6,569 nt of DNA, taken from NCBI RefSeq assembly GCF_002835825.1, contig NZ_PIZH01000098.1, positions 1-6,569 on the forward strand. Direction: 5' to 3'. Source of the stretch: Methanoregula sp. Lineage in GTDB: Archaea > Halobacteriota > Methanomicrobia > Methanomicrobiales > Methanospirillaceae. Position numbers and translations under genes: made by a program. Of the stretch, positions 5,401-6,569 are shown in pieces. Below the pieces are notes generated by a model. That model did no database searches. It saw only the letters and a list, made by a program, of their open reading frames with translations, and was not told the DNA's origin. Within the stretch, counting starts at the first letter, position 1. Each line of letters opens with the position of its first letter.

Positions 5401-6569
5401 ACTACCGGAAGGCAAAGGAGGCCATGGATAACGGGGGAGACATGCCGGACCATACTCCCCTGGAACTGGAATTCACGCGAAAGGACGGGTCAACGGTCTG
5501 GACAGAAGTGATTATGACGCCAACGTTCGGACCAGATGGCACTCCCAATGGAGTTGTCGGCATCACACGCGACATCAGCCAGCGGAAGGCATCGGAGCAG
5601 GCCCTGCGGGAATCCGAGAAGATGTTTTCTACGATCTTCCGGACCAGTCTCGTTGCCCTCACGCTGCTCTCCGTGAAAGACAACACCTTCTATGCTGTCA
5701 ACGATGCGTTCATCAAGAACAGCGGGTACTCACGCGAAGAGGTGCTCGGGAAGACCCCATGGGAGATCGGGCTCCTTTTCGACAGGGAGAATGGTGAACG
5801 TATTGCCTCCATTCTCCAAAAAGAGCGGCACATCGAGGCCGTGGAAGTACCGTTCCGGGCAAAGGACGGGACCGTGCAGATCTGCCTGTACTCGGCCACG
5901 CTCATTACCATGCAGGGAGAACTGTTCCTCCTCTCAAGCGTCATCGATATATCCGGCAGGAAGAACATGGAAGAGGCGCTACGGCAGGCCAACCACAAGC
6001 TCAACATTCTCTCAGGCATAACCAGGCACGACATCAACAACCAGCTCCAGGCGCTGGGCGGGTATGTCGAACTGCTCCGGAATAAAGTCCCCGGACCCTC
6101 ATATGCCGAAGACTTTTCCCGCATCAGCCGGACGATCGAACAGATCTCGAACCTGATCCAGTTCACGAAGGAGTACGAGATGATCGGCGTGCACGAACCG
6201 GCCTGGCAGAACCTCCACGGGATTATCGCAGCCTCCGGGAAAGCCGCGCTTCCAAAGGCCATCCGATTCGAGAACCTGCTTCCGGGTGACCTGGAAATTT
6301 TCGCCGATCCCCTCATCTCCAAGGTCTTCTTCAACCTCATGGACAACGCAAGGCGCCACGGGGGATCGATCCGGCAGGTCCGGTTCACGCTGGAGGAGAA
6401 TGACGGCACCCGGATCATTGTCTGCTCGGATGACGGGGTCGGCGTTCCTTCCGCCGAAAAGGAAAGGATCTTCGCACCGGGCGTGGGAAAGAACACCGGC
6501 TTTGGCCTTGCCATCTCCCGCGAGATCCTCGACATCACGGGCATCATGATCCGTGAAACCGGTACAGAA
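2466..6569 (+). CDS. Receiver-(PAS)8-histidine kinase, 3' end cut by the window
   Basis: The frame is open for 1,368 codons to the window edge. Residues about 5-118 form a response-regulator receiver with acidic pocket D11-D12, phospho-acceptor D56 (VSDYEMPEMNG), T84 and K106. Eight PAS/PAC domains follow, beginning near 157, 283, 409, 535, 663, 789, 916 and 1049. Most are joined by DI[ST]-x-RK...AL-RESE linkers typical of PAS signalling helices. The kinase core begins near 1176 with an atypical H box, RHDINNQLQALGGY (phospho-histidine H1188), then the ATPase N box NLMDNARRHG (1290-1299), G1 box DDGVG (1322-1326) and G2 box GVGKNTGFGLAI (1339-1350). Only the last residues of the ATPase domain are likely missing. 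There is no signal peptide or membrane segment, so it should sense a cytosolic cue, perhaps redox, gas or a small ligand, through the PAS array. The ATG at 2466 is supported by the TATA box and by the receiver beginning at once. The input signal and output partner are unknown. Confidence 0.93.
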   Translation, partial: MAEGLRVLYIDDEPELLEMAKIFLEMNGEFQVAISTSAKEVRSLPLTQSYDAIVSDYEMPEMNGIAFLKHVREQFGDIPFILFTGRGREEVVIDAINNGADFYLQKGGSAQAQFAELAHKIRQAVVKRRAQAELRVAYNRITASEEELVRSEQQLQESEGKFRDFADHLPQMVFETDMDLRITYVNKYTIDTYGFPVEAVGSGISILTFIHPSQHATFMESVHHLRYGIPFAPREYIAFDKEGKPFPVVVYSSPIFRNKQMVGFRGVVADISARKRAEQALRESEEKYRSFAELFPQIVFETDEDLRLTFVNKRAVAQFGYTPGEVAMGFDALKIIAPSQHTRLRKNMASLVRGEPYKSEEYTLIRKDGTTFPGHIYANVVYKNGKLAGYRGIIIDISERKQAEDAIRESEEKYRLLVEVNQDIIYSLEEDGTIRYVSPKVSEHLGYQPGELEGKNFQEFIHPDDAARVYFTMTQNIRIGSLAMSERFRVRCKDGTYRWYEDKTIYSRDKNGHQVEIGTIRDITERKAADDALFASRQMLQCVLDTIPQRVFWKDCNSVYLGCNKAFATEVGFLDPADLVGKTDYDHSSSAFAEQFRDDDREVLESGQPKMDIEEPLVLPDGSTIWLRTSKVPLRDKDGGIIGVLGSYDNISEQKKAQEALVESETRFRDLTERLPQMVFETDRELRITYANRQAASVSGFSVEELTAGKPVLSLIKPTQHARFMESVKNILAEIPYESKEYTAIRKDGTTFPVVVYSSPIYKNLEIAGFRGVAVDISGLRKMEAGIRENEEKFRSLVENASDIVFSLDRSGNFTYISPQWEDILGQDPKALIGTAAAALIHPDDVARNLRAFRSAMEEGTRIRGLEYRIRHKNGSWRWHSQSAAPVRNASGRIVAYQGICHDITKGKTAEKALRESEAHYRLLADNVKDVIWTADTDMHLTYVSPSMMALRGLSPDEAIAEPIEHALTPESLALLREHYRKAKEAMDNGGDMPDHTPLELEFTRKDGSTVWTEVIMTPTFGPDGTPNGVVGITRDISQRKASEQALRESEKMFSTIFRTSLVALTLLSVKDNTFYAVNDAFIKNSGYSREEVLGKTPWEIGLLFDRENGERIASILQKERHIEAVEVPFRAKDGTVQICLYSATLITMQGELFLLSSVIDISGRKNMEEALRQANHKLNILSGITRHDINNQLQALGGYVELLRNKVPGPSYAEDFSRISRTIEQISNLIQFTKEYEMIGVHEPAWQNLHGIIAASGKAALPKAIRFENLLPGDLEIFADPLISKVFFNLMDNARRHGGSIRQVRFTLEENDGTRIIVCSDDGVGVPSAEKERIFAPGVGKNTGFGLAISREILDITGIMIRETGTE
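2934..5990 (+). repeat. Tandem PAS-coding repeat array within the kinase gene
   Basis: Eight units of about 126 codons (133 for the seventh) follow one another. Units 1, 2 and 5 are the closest: all carry an LPQMVFETD-type start, and units 1 and 5 share FPVVVYSSPI and QHA-x-FMESV. Units 3, 6 and probably 7 form a second class with a YVSP/YISP strand, and 3 and 6 share an IHPDD motif. Units 4 (VFWKD) and 8 are each distinct. At DNA level, units 1 and 5 share an identical 20-bp stretch (2973-2992 and 4491-4510). The pattern points to internal duplication of PAS modules. Confidence 0.75.

Noticed and set aside
2934..5990. Regular DNA repeats considered as a CRISPR or other repeat array
   Set aside because: The period of about 378 bp reflects PAS-domain protein modules in a single open reading frame. 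There are no short identical repeats with spacers.
5690..6547. Long - strand open frame (285 codons) opposite the last PAS and kinase core
   Set aside because: It is the complement of unmistakable H, N, G1 and G2 boxes, has a low-complexity serine and arginine-rich translation, and has no promoter of its own.

Overview
The window looks like chromosomal DNA from a methanogenic archaeon, most likely of the order Methanomicrobiales (Methanoregula or Methanosphaerula type). The reasons are the moderately GC-rich codon use, AT-rich TATA boxes placed about 28 bp before start codons with no Shine-Dalgarno sequence (leaderless archaeal transcription), an ArsR protein of archaeal type, and a receiver-multi-PAS histidine kinase of the sort that is abundant in these methanogens. 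The order is inferred from protein style and was not checked against a database.

Layout. Positions 1-127 hold a compact archaeal promoter: a TATA box at 96-103 lies between two inverted repeats that share the same TTCA-N8-TGAA core. Positions 128-565 (+) encode a cysteine-rich ArsR-family metal or metalloid sensor, followed by a short hairpin and T-rich terminator (568-592). Positions 617-847 (+) hold a small coding-like frame without a convincing start, possibly a remnant. Positions 848-996 show no gene. Positions 997-2283 (-) encode a membrane permease of the GntP family. Positions 2284-2465 are a divergent intergenic region with a TATA box for the rightward gene, an 11-bp direct repeat and a 10-bp palindrome. 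Positions 2466-6569 (+) encode a very large soluble signalling protein: an N-terminal response-regulator receiver, eight consecutive PAS domains and a C-terminal histidine kinase. It is cut off by the window edge within its last helix or strand.

How the parts relate. The ArsR gene appears to be a single-gene, self-regulated unit; any resistance genes it controls are not visible here. The permease and the kinase are divergent and may share control sequences, so the kinase could be linked to uptake of the permease's substrate, but position is the only evidence. I see no insertion sequence, CRISPR array, tRNA or rRNA. The most interesting items are the paired operator-like repeats at the ArsR promoter, the altered signature motifs of the GntP-like permease, and the internally duplicated eight-PAS array of the kinase.
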